A stretch of 10,740 bases of DNA, taken from contig CANRFE010000037.1 in NCBI GenBank assembly GCA_947629805.1, forward strand, positions 1 to 10,740. The letters run 5' to 3'. This document shows, one piece after another, positions 1 to 7,075 of the stretch. Each line of letters opens with the position of its first letter. Position 1 is the stretch's first letter. This DNA comes from an uncultured Clostridia bacterium (GTDB taxonomy: Bacteria > Bacillota > Clostridia > TANB77 > CAG-508). The notes under the pieces were generated by a model. It ran no database searches, had not been told where the DNA came from, and saw nothing but the letters and a program-made list of their open reading frames with translations. A program made the translations under genes and the position numbers.

Positions 1-683
1 TGGAATATAAAATAAAAGTGAAAAGACTAGTAGGAGCGTATTTATTTAGTTCCATGACCAATACAATTATGCCATTGAAAATAGGGGAATTGTATAAAAT
101 TTATTTATATGGCTATGAATTAAAAGATTATAAAAAAAGTTTAGAAGCAGTATTAATTGATAAATTTTTTGATGCTGTCTTTTTGCTTATAGTTTTTATG
201 GTAATTGAAATAATAAAAAAACAAACAATATCCTTTATTACAATAGTATTATTCATATTTGTTTTTCTTGCAGTTATTACCTATATATCTTTTGAGAAAA
301 CTTATCGTTTTTTAAACAAATATTTAATTATTAATAAAAAGACAAAAATAAGTAATAAATGTTTGAAACTATTAGAAGAATGCAAAGAAATATTTTTTAG
401 TATAAAAACTATGATAAAAGATAGAGAAATACTAATTATTGTATTGACTGTATTTTCTTGGATTTCTGAAATTTGCTTTGTGTTTATTCTATGTAAAGCA
501 ATAAACATAAAAATAAATTTATTAAATTTTATTACCTATATTAATGATTCTTTCTTAGGAATACAAAATGGCTTGATTCACTATTATATTTATGCAACGT
601 TTCTAGTATGTATAATGTATATTTTTATTGTAATCATAAAGAAAATATGGAATAAAAGAAAAAATAGGAGAAAAATAGGATGA
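1..683 (+). CDS. C-terminal part of a UPF0104 / LPG-synthase-TM-like integral membrane protein (5' end outside window)
   Basis: The frame is already open at base 3 and stays open to the TGA at 681-683, so the gene almost certainly begins left of the window; the GTG at 18 is only the first start-like codon. Counting from that GTG, residues 20-30 (PLKIGELYKIY) followed by a segment ending in a DKFFD motif near residue 48 match the conserved core of the lysylphosphatidylglycerol-synthase TM / UPF0104 flippase-like family (P-x-R/K-x-GE...). That core normally lies well inside a ~300-residue protein, which also implies missing N-terminal helices. Hydrophobic segments lie at about 1-20, 49-66, 70-91, 138-160 and 188-209, ending in a basic K/R-rich tail. 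Members are membrane proteins, some moving lipid-linked substrates; a role in handling lipid-linked precursors is inference from the locus. The stop overlaps the next start (ATGA), so the two are translationally coupled. Confidence 0.72.
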   Translation, partial: EYKIKVKRLVGAYLFSSMTNTIMPLKIGELYKIYLYGYELKDYKKSLEAVLIDKFFDAVFLLIVFMVIEIIKKQTISFITIVLFIFVFLAVITYISFEKTYRFLNKYLIINKKTKISNKCLKLLEECKEIFFSIKTMIKDREILIIVLTVFSWISEICFVFILCKAINIKINLLNFITYINDSFLGIQNGLIHYYIYATFLVCIMYIFIVIIKKIWNKRKNRRKIG

Positions 684-1882
684 AAAAAGTAATAGTAGTA
701 TATGATGATACAGTGAATGTACCATATAATGTACAAATAGTAATTGGAAAGACAAGCTTTGGGCAAATTATACTAAAAAGAAAAACCGTTTGTACGAGGT
801 TTTTAGAAATATTACAACAAACGAATGTAGACATAGAATTTATACGTGAAACAGACCTAAAAAATATCAATCAGAAAATAGAATTATATGGAAAGAACAT
901 TGTTATTTTACATATATTTTCTAATTTTGTAGTAAAAGATGAAAATGAGTTTAAAATTTTATTAGAAAAAATACCTTTTATCAATGAAAATTATAAAATT
1001 GTGCAAGAGCATGATATTGTTGCAATTGCATTTAACCAATTAGATAGTTATAAAGAAATGTTAGAACGATATCTTCTTGCAAAAGATTTAGAAAGCATAA
1101 CCAAATATAGTTCTATTACAGTCAATGCATTTTTAAATATAGCAAATTATAATAATTTACTAACTTATATTTCAGGCGGATTTGATGCTAGATTTTTTAA
1201 TAGTTTAGAAGGAAATGAATACATTGTTACAAAAAAATCAACCAATAAAAATAAAATAAAGAAAGAATATATGTATTATCAATTACTTCCAGATGAAATG
1301 AAAAAATGGATGGTCATGCCTTATGCTTTTAAAGAAAACGAAGAAACTGCACAATATACAATGGAAAGAATGCATATGACAGACATAGCTATTCGATGGA
1401 CGCATAAAGCAATTGATGAAGAAGAATTTCGAAATATTTTAAATAAAACATTTTATTATATTACCAATAGAACGCAAAAAACAATAACCAAAAGAGAGTA
1501 TGAAGAAATAGAATATGATTTATATGTATATAAAGTACAAAAAAGAATAGAAGAATTGAAAAAAGAAAATTTATATTCCAAAATAGATTTATATATTAAG
1601 AGTGGAACAGAATTTAATTCTATTGATGACATTTTTGAATATTATTTAAGAATATATAAGCAATATTCTGTGAAGGAGAAAAAGTGTATTAGTGTAATAG
1701 GACATGGGGACTTGTGCTTTGCGAATATGCTCTATAGTAAAGCAACTGATATGCTACGATTAATTGATCCAAAAGGAGCTTTAACAGAAGAAGAATTATG
1801 GACGGATCCTTATTACGATATTGCAAAATTATCTCATTCAATTTGTGGAAATTATGACTTCTTTAATTGTAGAAATATATAA
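680..1882 (+). CDS. Aminoglycoside-phosphotransferase/choline-kinase-fold small-molecule kinase, frameshifted near its 3' end
   Basis: The start is ATG at 680, overlapping the upstream TGA, with GGAG at 667-670. Kinase-fold marks are clear: a presumptive N-lobe around residues 165-235 with a YTMER motif, then the catalytic loop HGDLCFAN (H342, D344, N349; HxDx4N) and the metal-binding Asp in IDPKGA (D363). Residues 1-130 form an extra N-terminal domain that I do not recognise. The frame ends at 1882 shortly after the conserved-looking YYDIAKLSHSICGNYDF stretch, and the C-terminal helical part continues in the +1 frame to 2081. Dropping one T from the run at 1862-1864 gives a continuous ~466-aa protein ending in a 16-base overlap with the HAD gene. 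As written the product keeps its catalytic residues but loses ~72 residues of the C-lobe. The probable role is phosphorylation of a small capsule precursor (sugar, polyol or amino alcohol); substrate unknown. The frameshift may be a mutation or a sequencing/assembly error. Confidence 0.72.
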   Translation: MKKVIVVYDDTVNVPYNVQIVIGKTSFGQIILKRKTVCTRFLEILQQTNVDIEFIRETDLKNINQKIELYGKNIVILHIFSNFVVKDENEFKILLEKIPFINENYKIVQEHDIVAIAFNQLDSYKEMLERYLLAKDLESITKYSSITVNAFLNIANYNNLLTYISGGFDARFFNSLEGNEYIVTKKSTNKNKIKKEYMYYQLLPDEMKKWMVMPYAFKENEETAQYTMERMHMTDIAIRWTHKAIDEEEFRNILNKTFYYITNRTQKTITKREYEEIEYDLYVYKVQKRIEELKKENLYSKIDLYIKSGTEFNSIDDIFEYYLRIYKQYSVKEKKCISVIGHGDLCFANMLYSKATDMLRLIDPKGALTEEELWTDPYYDIAKLSHSICGNYDFFNCRNI

Positions 1883-2081
1883 TAATAATGAAAAAGCAAA
1901 AAAAATATTTAAACAATTTGTAGAAGAGAATGGCTTTGATTATAATTTAGTAAGAATATATGAGGCTTCTTTGTTTTTATCCATGCTACCATTACATATA
2001 GATTATCCGCAAAAGGTATTTGGATTTTTATTGAATGCAATTAATATATTAAAGGAGATAGAAAAATGTATGAAGATGTAA
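1863..2081 (+). pseudogene. Out-of-frame C-terminal segment of the kinase at 680
   Basis: From the TTA at 1863 this frame reads LIVEIYNNNEKAKKIFKQF and continues as an amphipathic helical sequence to the TAA at 2079-2081. It directly continues the kinase that ends in the other frame at 1882. An ATG at 1821 opens the same frame, but it overlaps the kinase by ~60 bases, has no credible ribosome binding site, and its first residues come from the wrong frame of conserved kinase sequence. I therefore read it as the displaced C-terminus and not a separate gene. Its end overlaps the downstream HAD start at 2066, the usual spacing for this operon, which supports it being the original end of the kinase. 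Confidence 0.7.
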
Positions 2082-2464
2082 CATTTATTTTTGATATTGA
2101 TGGAACTTTATGTCCTATAAAGAAAAAAGAAGAACGATATGAGGATATTGTTCCATATCAAGATATGGTAGAAAAATTAAAGGAATATAAAAAAGATGGG
2201 GCAAAAATTGTTTTGTTTACATCACGTAATATGAATTCTTATAATGGAAACATAGGAAAAATAAATAAAAATACAGCTAGAATATTACTAGATTGGTTGG
2301 ATAAATGGCAAATACCTTATGACGAAATTATTTATGGAAAACCATGGCCTGGACATAAAGGTTTTTACGTGGATGATAGAACAATTCGACCAGATGAATT
2401 CTTAACGAAAAATTTAGAGCAATTAGATGAAATATGCAAGAAGGCAAGAGAAAATTTAAAATAA
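2066..2464 (+). CDS. Small HAD-superfamily phosphatase, capsule-biosynthesis type
   Basis: A 132-aa cytoplasmic protein with all four HAD motifs: motif I FDIDGTLC (nucleophile D10, acid D12), motif II FTSRN (T52/S53), motif III K92 in GKPWPGHKG, and motif IV YVDDR (D103, D104). There is no room for a large cap domain. Size and motif spacing fit the small capsule-biosynthesis phosphatases (EcbF/BcbF-like group, assigned from memory of the family). AAAGGAG at 2051-2057 precedes the ATG, and the gene overlaps the end of the repaired kinase frame by 16 bases. Between a kinase and a nucleotidyltransferase it probably removes a phosphate from an intermediate, either a phosphorylated sugar or a phospho-substituent; which one is not visible. 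The family assignment is firm, the substrate unknown. Confidence 0.85.
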   Translation: MYEDVTFIFDIDGTLCPIKKKEERYEDIVPYQDMVEKLKEYKKDGAKIVLFTSRNMNSYNGNIGKINKNTARILLDWLDKWQIPYDEIIYGKPWPGHKGFYVDDRTIRPDEFLTKNLEQLDEICKKARENLK

Positions 2465-2479
2465 AGAAGGAAAAATAAG

Positions 2480-3208
2480 ATGGATAAGAAAATGACAATT
2501 ATTATAACAATGGCAGGACTTGGTTCACGCTTTAGACAAGCGGGTTATAAAGTACCTAAATATAGAATTGAGGCAAAAGGGAAAACATTATTTGAATGGT
2601 CTATGGATAGTTTATTGGGGTATAAGGAAAAGACAGAAAAATATATTTTTGTGGTCCGTAGAGAAGATCAGGCAAAAGAATTTATCATAGAGCAATGTAA
2701 AAAATATGGAATAGATAATTGCAAAATTATAGAAATTGATGAGTTGACAGATGGACAGGCAACAACTTGTATGCTTGCTATTCCATATTGTAAAAAAGAA
2801 AATGCTATTTTGGTCTATAATATAGATACTTATATTGAACCCTATGAATTAAAATACGAAGATATTTCTGGAGATGGATATCTTCCATGTTTTCACGCAC
2901 TAGGAGACCATTGGAGTTTTGCAAGATTAAACGAAGAAGGAAAAGTAGTAGAAGTTAGAGAAAAACAAAGAATATCCGACAATTGTACTTTAGGGGCTTA
3001 TTATTTTTCTTCCGCTGCATTATATGAAAAAATTTATAAAGAATATTATAAAGAGAATGCTCATTTAGAGAAAAAAGAAAAATATATAGCACCGTTATAT
3101 AATTACATGATTGAGAAAAATATGGAGGTAAGAATAAGTATAATAGATGCAAATAAGGTTCATGTATTAGGAACACCAGAGGAATTAATGGTATTTATGA
3201 ATACATAA
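2480..3208 (+). CDS. Nucleotidyltransferase (sugar-1-phosphate NTP transferase family)
   Basis: A 242-aa protein with the Rossmann-like NTP-transferase signature: MAGLGSRF at 11-18 (nucleotide-binding G-x-G-x-R), K27 in VPKY, a DGQ turn at 91-93, and NID at 114-116 in the place of the metal-binding Asp of this family. A GAYYF strand near 172 follows. There is no left-handed beta-helix acyltransferase or other added domain, so it is a stand-alone activating enzyme. Such enzymes join NTP to a phosphorylated sugar, polyol or amino alcohol to give an NDP- or CMP-linked donor. AAGGA at 2467-2471 lies 8 bases before the ATG. It is the last gene before the terminator at 3213, and with the kinase and HAD gene it forms a compact precursor-activation set. 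The specific product cannot be assigned. Confidence 0.82.
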   Translation: MDKKMTIIITMAGLGSRFRQAGYKVPKYRIEAKGKTLFEWSMDSLLGYKEKTEKYIFVVRREDQAKEFIIEQCKKYGIDNCKIIEIDELTDGQATTCMLAIPYCKKENAILVYNIDTYIEPYELKYEDISGDGYLPCFHALGDHWSFARLNEEGKVVEVREKQRISDNCTLGAYYFSSAALYEKIYKEYYKENAHLEKKEKYIAPLYNYMIEKNMEVRISIIDANKVHVLGTPEELMVFMNT

Positions 3209-3212
3209 ATTG

Positions 3213-3245
3213 ATAAAAGAGTGTGGACACTCTTTTATTTTTATA
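3213..3245 (+). terminator. Intrinsic terminator after the nucleotidyltransferase gene
   Basis: Perfect 11-bp inverted repeat: ATAAAAGAGTG at 3213-3223, TGGA loop, CACTCTTTTAT at 3228-3238, overlapping and followed by a T-rich tract to 3245. It starts 4 bases after the stop at 3208 and closes the kinase-phosphatase-nucleotidyltransferase operon. Confidence 0.9.
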
Positions 3246-3261
3246 GGTTCAAATTATCCAA

Positions 3262-3290
3262 TTGACATCCTACAAAACACATTATATAAT
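3262..3290 (+). promoter_or_regulatory. Consensus sigma-A-type promoter for the glycosyltransferase pair
   Basis: TTGACA at 3262-3267, exactly 17 bases, then TATAAT at 3285-3290: both hexamers are perfect consensus. The expected transcript start is near 3297, giving a ~20-base leader that carries AGGAG (3306-3310) before the ATG at 3318. It lies directly after the terminator at 3213-3245, so this is a true operon boundary. No operator-like repeat is seen around it. Confidence 0.92.
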
Positions 3291-3317
3291 AAATGCATCT
3301 AAAATAGGAGAGAAAAA

Positions 3318-4220
3318 ATGGATAAAATACAAGTATTATTATCTACCTATAATGGGGAAAAGTATATAAAAGAACAAATTCAAAGTATTATACAACAGGA
3401 ACAAGTAGAAGTTTTTTTATTAATAAGAGATGATGGGTCTCAGGATAAAACTTTAGAAATAATAGAAGATATGGCTAAGTTATATTCTAACATTACCTAT
3501 TATCAAGGGGATAACTTAGGTCCTGCTAAAAGTTTTATGAATTTAGTAGAAAAATCAGGAGACTTTGCCTATTTTGCTTTTGCCGACCAAGACGATGTAT
3601 GGAAACCTAAAAAATTGCTATCTGCTATAGAAAAGTTGAAAGAAAAAAAAGAGATACCAGCTCTTTATGTATCTGCCTTAGAAGTAGTAGACGAAAACTT
3701 AAATAAAATAGCTTATCAACCAGTACAAGGAAATTTTTGCTTTGAAGGAGAAATCATTAAAAATTTTGCAACAGGTTGTACACAAGTTTTTAATGCAAAT
3801 TTGCGAAATGCGATAAGACGTTATCAACCAAGTTATATTATTATGCACGATTCTTGGATTACAAGAGTGTGTTATGCCATTGGTGGAGAAGTAATCATAG
3901 ATGAAAAGACGTATATTCAATATAGACAGCATGGTAAAAATGTTTTAGGTTATAAAGACAGAGGCTTTCAAAAATTAAAAAGGCAAATAAAAATTGCTTT
4001 TGTAGACAATATAAGAATGAGACAAAATATAGCAAAAGAGTTAAAAAATGGCTATGAAAAAGAATTAACGCAAAGTGCAAAAGAAGTAATAGAAAATTTA
4101 ATTGCTTATCCAACCAAGAAAGAAGCAAAAAGATGGTTATTAAAAAATAAAAAGTTTAGAACAAAGGATGCTAAAACAAATTTGAAAAGGAAACTAGCCA
4201 TTCTGTTTAACAAATTTTAA
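3318..4220 (+). CDS. Glycosyltransferase family 2, rhamnosyltransferase-like
   Basis: A 300-aa cytoplasmic GT-A enzyme. The N-terminus LLSTYNGEKYI (7-17) is the family's opening strand and loop. DDGS lies at 38-41; DQDDVW at 90-95 holds the DXD-type metal/nucleotide-sugar site; HDSW at 177-180 is the acceptor-side motif common in rhamnosyl- and related capsule GT2 enzymes. The C-terminal ~90 residues are basic and lysine-rich, compatible with peripheral membrane contact near lipid-linked acceptor. It is the first gene after the consensus promoter and is followed 10 bases later by a GT4 enzyme, so the two probably add successive sugars of the repeat unit. Fold and class are certain; donor sugar is inferred from resemblance only and could also be another hexose or galactofuranose. 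Confidence 0.9.
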   Translation: MDKIQVLLSTYNGEKYIKEQIQSIIQQEQVEVFLLIRDDGSQDKTLEIIEDMAKLYSNITYYQGDNLGPAKSFMNLVEKSGDFAYFAFADQDDVWKPKKLLSAIEKLKEKKEIPALYVSALEVVDENLNKIAYQPVQGNFCFEGEIIKNFATGCTQVFNANLRNAIRRYQPSYIIMHDSWITRVCYAIGGEVIIDEKTYIQYRQHGKNVLGYKDRGFQKLKRQIKIAFVDNIRMRQNIAKELKNGYEKELTQSAKEVIENLIAYPTKKEAKRWLLKNKKFRTKDAKTNLKRKLAILFNKF

Positions 4221-4230
4221 AGGGGAAAAA

Positions 4231-5379
4231 ATGAAAGAAAAACATGTTTTTATTGTAGGTTCTAATGGAATACCAGCCAAATATGGAGGATTTGAAACCT
4301 TTGTAGAAAATTTAACACAAAGAAAAATCAATCCACAAATAAAATATCATGTAGCTTGCTTAGCAAAAGACAATAAGGAAGTAGAGTATAATGGTACTCG
4401 TTGTTTTCATGTGAAAGTACTCAATATTGGTCCTGCCAAAGCAATTTATTATGATTTGGTAGCATTAAAAAGATCCATTTCCTATATACAAAAAAAACAA
4501 TTAGAAAATACAACAATTTATCTTTTAGGGTCTACGATAGGAGTCTTTACAAAACTATTTAAGAAGAAGATAAAAAAATTAAACAGTAAACTTTATGTCA
4601 ATCCGGATGGGTGCGAATGGAAACGTGACAAATGGAATAGGTGGGTAAAGAAATATTTGAAATTGTCTGAAAAATGTATGGTAAAGCAAGCAGATTTAGT
4701 AATTTGTGATTCGCTTCATATGGAACATTATATAAAAGAGGAATATAAAGTTTATCAACCAAAGACCACTTTTCTTGCTTATGGCTCTGAAATACCAGAA
4801 AAATTAGAAGAACAAGAAAAATGGGAACAATGGTGCAAAGAAAAAAATATTCAGCCAAAAGAATATTATTTAATTGTGGGAAGATTTGTGCCAGAAAATA
4901 ATTATGAAACAATGCTAAGAGAATTCAGAAAGGCAGACACGAAAAAAGATTTAGTGATTATTACAAATATAGAAAAAAATAATTTTTATGAAAAATTAAA
5001 AGAAAAAACGAATTTTTTGCAAGACAAAAGAATTAAATTTGTAGGCACAGTGTACGATACCAATTTATTAAACCAAATTAGAAAAAATGCCTATGCTTAC
5101 CTTCATGGACATGAAGTAGGGGGAACAAACCCATCTTTACTAGAAGCATTGGCTACTACAGATTTAAATTTGTTATTAGAAGTAGGATTTAATGAAGAGG
5201 TGGCCAAAGATAGTGCTTTGTATTGGAAAAAAGAAGAAAACAACTTAAAAAATCTTATAAATAAAGTAGAAAAGATGGAACCAGAAATCATAGAACAATA
5301 TGGGAAAAAGGCAAAACAAAGAATTCAAGAAGACTATCGTTGGGAAAAAATTGTACAACAATATGAAGAAATTTTCTAA
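4231..5379 (+). CDS. DUF1972-containing GT4 glycosyltransferase (Cps2T-like rhamnosyltransferase family)
   Basis: A 382-aa GT-B protein. The N-terminal IVGSNGIPAKYGGFETFVENL region (8-28) is the hallmark of DUF1972, found in streptococcal Cps2T-type beta-1,4-rhamnosyltransferases. The C-terminal Rossmann half has the donor-site elements VGRFVPENNYE (216-226) and HGHEVGGTNPSLLEALA (292-308), with the conserved glutamate at 305. AGGGGA at 4221-4226 sits 4 bases before the ATG. Length is normal and no key residue is missing. It shares the transcript from 3262 with the GT2 gene. Together they suggest a rhamnose-containing repeat unit, but no rml genes are in the window to confirm dTDP-rhamnose supply. 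Family confidence is high; linkage and acceptor are unknown. Confidence 0.9.
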   Translation: MKEKHVFIVGSNGIPAKYGGFETFVENLTQRKINPQIKYHVACLAKDNKEVEYNGTRCFHVKVLNIGPAKAIYYDLVALKRSISYIQKKQLENTTIYLLGSTIGVFTKLFKKKIKKLNSKLYVNPDGCEWKRDKWNRWVKKYLKLSEKCMVKQADLVICDSLHMEHYIKEEYKVYQPKTTFLAYGSEIPEKLEEQEKWEQWCKEKNIQPKEYYLIVGRFVPENNYETMLREFRKADTKKDLVIITNIEKNNFYEKLKEKTNFLQDKRIKFVGTVYDTNLLNQIRKNAYAYLHGHEVGGTNPSLLEALATTDLNLLLEVGFNEEVAKDSALYWKKEENNLKNLINKVEKMEPEIIEQYGKKAKQRIQEDYRWEKIVQQYEEIF

Positions 5380-5387
5380 AAAATGTA

Positions 5388-5416
5388 TTGCATAGGGTAA
5401 AGGAATTGGGTATAAT
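5388..5416 (+). promoter_or_regulatory. Sigma-A-type promoter of the cpsCDB module
   Basis: TTGCAT at 5388-5393, 17 bases, then TATAAT at 5411-5416. It begins 9 bases after the stop of the GT4 gene, with no terminator in between, so it adds to read-through transcription. The TTG that opens the longer reading frame of the next gene is this -35 box. Confidence 0.82.
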
Positions 5417-5437
5417 AAAAACATATCAAAAGAAAAA

Positions 5438-5444
5438 AAAGGAG
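5438..5444 (+). promoter_or_regulatory. Ribosome binding site that fixes the cpsC start at 5457
   Basis: AAAGGAG, 12 bases before the ATG at 5457. The TTG at 5388 has no ribosome binding site and lies upstream of any transcript made from the promoter at 5388-5416. Confidence 0.7.
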
Positions 5445-5456
5445 ATCCAAATAAGA

Positions 5457-6173
5457 ATGGAAGAACTAGATTTAAAAGAAATATTTACTATGTTTTGGAC
5501 AAGAATGGCATATATTATTCTTATTGTCCTAATTTTTGTTATAATAGGAGTTTGTTATTCCTATTTTTATGTAACACCAGCCTATAAATCTTATACAACA
5601 CTTTTATTAGCAACAGAAGCAACCACAACAGGAACGCAAACTATTACTTCTTCCGATATTACCTTGAATAATAATTTAATTGCTACTTATAGCGACTTAA
5701 TTCAAAGTAAAACGGTTTTACGAGAAGTAATTCAGAACCTAGGACTTAGAGGAATATCAGAAGAAAACTTGAAAAATAGGGTATCTGTTAGTCAAAGAAA
5801 AAGCACACAAGTCATTGAAATTGATGTGGTAGATAAAGATCCTTATCAAGCAAAAATTATAGCAAATGAACTTGCAAAGGTATTTACTGCTAAAGTAGCG
5901 GGAATTTATAATATAAACAATGTACATGTGGTAGACCAAGCAGAAGAAGAAAGAATTCCCTACAATATAAATCATATTAAAGATATTGCTATTTTTTCCT
6001 TTATAGGGTTAATAGTAGCTTGTATTTATGTGTTAATTGCTAATATGTTAGATACCACAGTAAAATCAAAAGAGGATGTAGAAAAAAAAGTTGGACTTAC
6101 CGTACTTGTTAGTATTCCTACTTGTAATTTTGATGATTTGCCAAAAGCAATGAAAAAAGGAGGTAGAAGATAG
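5457..6173 (+). CDS. cpsC: CpsC/CapA/YwqC-like polysaccharide co-polymerase and tyrosine-kinase activator (Wzz domain)
   Basis: A 238-aa membrane protein with the Wzz layout: short cytoplasmic N-terminus MEELDLKEIF, TM1 about 18-38, extracytoplasmic domain 40-175 with a helical middle, a proline-containing pre-TM segment (IPYNINHIK), TM2 about 177-197, and a short cytoplasmic tail that in this family docks and activates the CpsD kinase. I choose ATG 5457, not the in-frame TTG at 5388, because the TTG is the -35 hexamer, AAAGGAG lies at 5438-5444, and the paralog at 9364 begins with the same MEELDLK sequence. Its TAG shares one base with the GTG start of the kinase. It probably sets chain length and recruits the kinase to the membrane. 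Confidence 0.92.
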   Translation: MEELDLKEIFTMFWTRMAYIILIVLIFVIIGVCYSYFYVTPAYKSYTTLLLATEATTTGTQTITSSDITLNNNLIATYSDLIQSKTVLREVIQNLGLRGISEENLKNRVSVSQRKSTQVIEIDVVDKDPYQAKIIANELAKVFTAKVAGIYNINNVHVVDQAEEERIPYNINHIKDIAIFSFIGLIVACIYVLIANMLDTTVKSKEDVEKKVGLTVLVSIPTCNFDDLPKAMKKGGRR

Positions 6174-7075
6174 TGAAAAGAGAAATTATTACATATCGAG
6201 AACCAAAATCTCCTATTTCTGAAATTTTTAGAACTTTAAGAACCAATATACAATTTGCTAATACAAAAAGAGGCTTACATTCTTTATTAATTACTTCTAC
6301 TTCTCCTAGTGAAGGAAAAAGTTGGGTGTCTGCAAACTTGGCAGTAGCTTTCGCACAAACAGGCAAAAAAGTTATTTTAGTTGATTGTGATATGCGAAAA
6401 GGAAGACAATTTTCTATTTTTAATGTAGCGCCTACTCCAGGGCTTTCTAACTTTTTATCTGGAATTAATGCAAGTGGGGAAGAAAGTAATCCAAATATTT
6501 TATCTTATATAAAAGAAACAGAAGTAGAAAATTTATATATTATTACAGCAGGAAACATTCCACCAAACCCTTCAGAATTACTGGCATCAGAGCAAATGGC
6601 ACAAACGGTAGAAGAATTGAAATCTGTGTGTGATTTAGTTATTTTAGATGGTACACCGAGTTCTTTAGTAACGGATGCAGTTATTATTTCACGTTATGTA
6701 GATACCACCTTAATTGTTTCGGCTTATAAAGCAACAAAAATGGATGAATTAGAAAAAGTAAAAAGAGAAATCGAAAACGTAGGAGGAAAAATAGCAGGTG
6801 TTGTAATTAATAAGATGCCAGTTTCACAAAAACAATATTATTCTACTTATTATTATGGAGGAAATACCTTGCGTCAAAATAATGCTACTGCCAATAATAA
6901 TGTGGTAAAAAAGAATAAAATAGAACAAAAAAAGGAAGAAGGAAAAACTACTTTACCAAAACAGGAAGAAAAAAAAGAAGAAAACAAAGCAATAACTTCG
7001 GTAGAATTATTAAAACAAATGGAACAATATATAGATGAAGAAAAGGCAAAATTAAAAAAAGGAGATAACGAATGA
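6173..7075 (+). CDS. cpsD: CpsD/CapB/YwqD-like bacterial tyrosine kinase (BY-kinase) with a long charged C-terminal tail
   Basis: GTG start with AGGAGG at 6158-6163, 9 bases upstream. It has the full BY-kinase core: oligomerisation motif EIFRTLR (E17, R20, R23; Ex2Rx2R), Walker A STSPSEGKS (42-50, K49), Walker A' LVDCDMR (69-75), the PPNPSELL segment (130-137), and Walker B VILDGTP (156-162, D159) followed by VTDA (166-169). The tyrosine cluster YYSTYYYGG lies at 222-230, the autophosphorylation site. The cluster is usually at the very C-terminus; here ~70 more residues follow, rich in K, E, N and Q, with a predicted-looking helical end. It should autophosphorylate in complex with CpsC and be dephosphorylated by the adjacent CpsB-like phosphatase, controlling chain export. 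Its stop overlaps the cpsB start (ATGA). Confidence 0.94.
   Translation: MKREIITYREPKSPISEIFRTLRTNIQFANTKRGLHSLLITSTSPSEGKSWVSANLAVAFAQTGKKVILVDCDMRKGRQFSIFNVAPTPGLSNFLSGINASGEESNPNILSYIKETEVENLYIITAGNIPPNPSELLASEQMAQTVEELKSVCDLVILDGTPSSLVTDAVIISRYVDTTLIVSAYKATKMDELEKVKREIENVGGKIAGVVINKMPVSQKQYYSTYYYGGNTLRQNNATANNNVVKKNKIEQKKEEGKTTLPKQEEKKEENKAITSVELLKQMEQYIDEEKAKLKKGDNE

Noticed and set aside
302..508. Minus-strand open frame inside the left membrane-protein gene (and similar minus-strand frames across the window)
   Set aside because: All are antisense to well-supported genes, lack recognisable domains, and are low-complexity hydrophobic or serine/phenylalanine-rich translations typical of AT-rich antisense frames.
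1856..1868. Programmed +1 frameshift site
   Set aside because: The GAC TTC TTT AAT context lacks the CUU-UGA or similar rare/stop codon arrangement of known +1 sites and no upstream Shine-Dalgarno-like stimulator is seen; mutation or sequence error is simpler.
1821..2081. Separate 86-aa gene starting at ATG 1821
   Set aside because: It overlaps the kinase by ~60 bases, has no ribosome binding site, and its sequence after 1863 reads as the natural C-terminal continuation of the kinase.
3209..3317. Riboswitch or small RNA in the 109-base gap
   Set aside because: The gap is fully explained by a terminator, a consensus promoter and a ~20-base leader; no other structure is visible.
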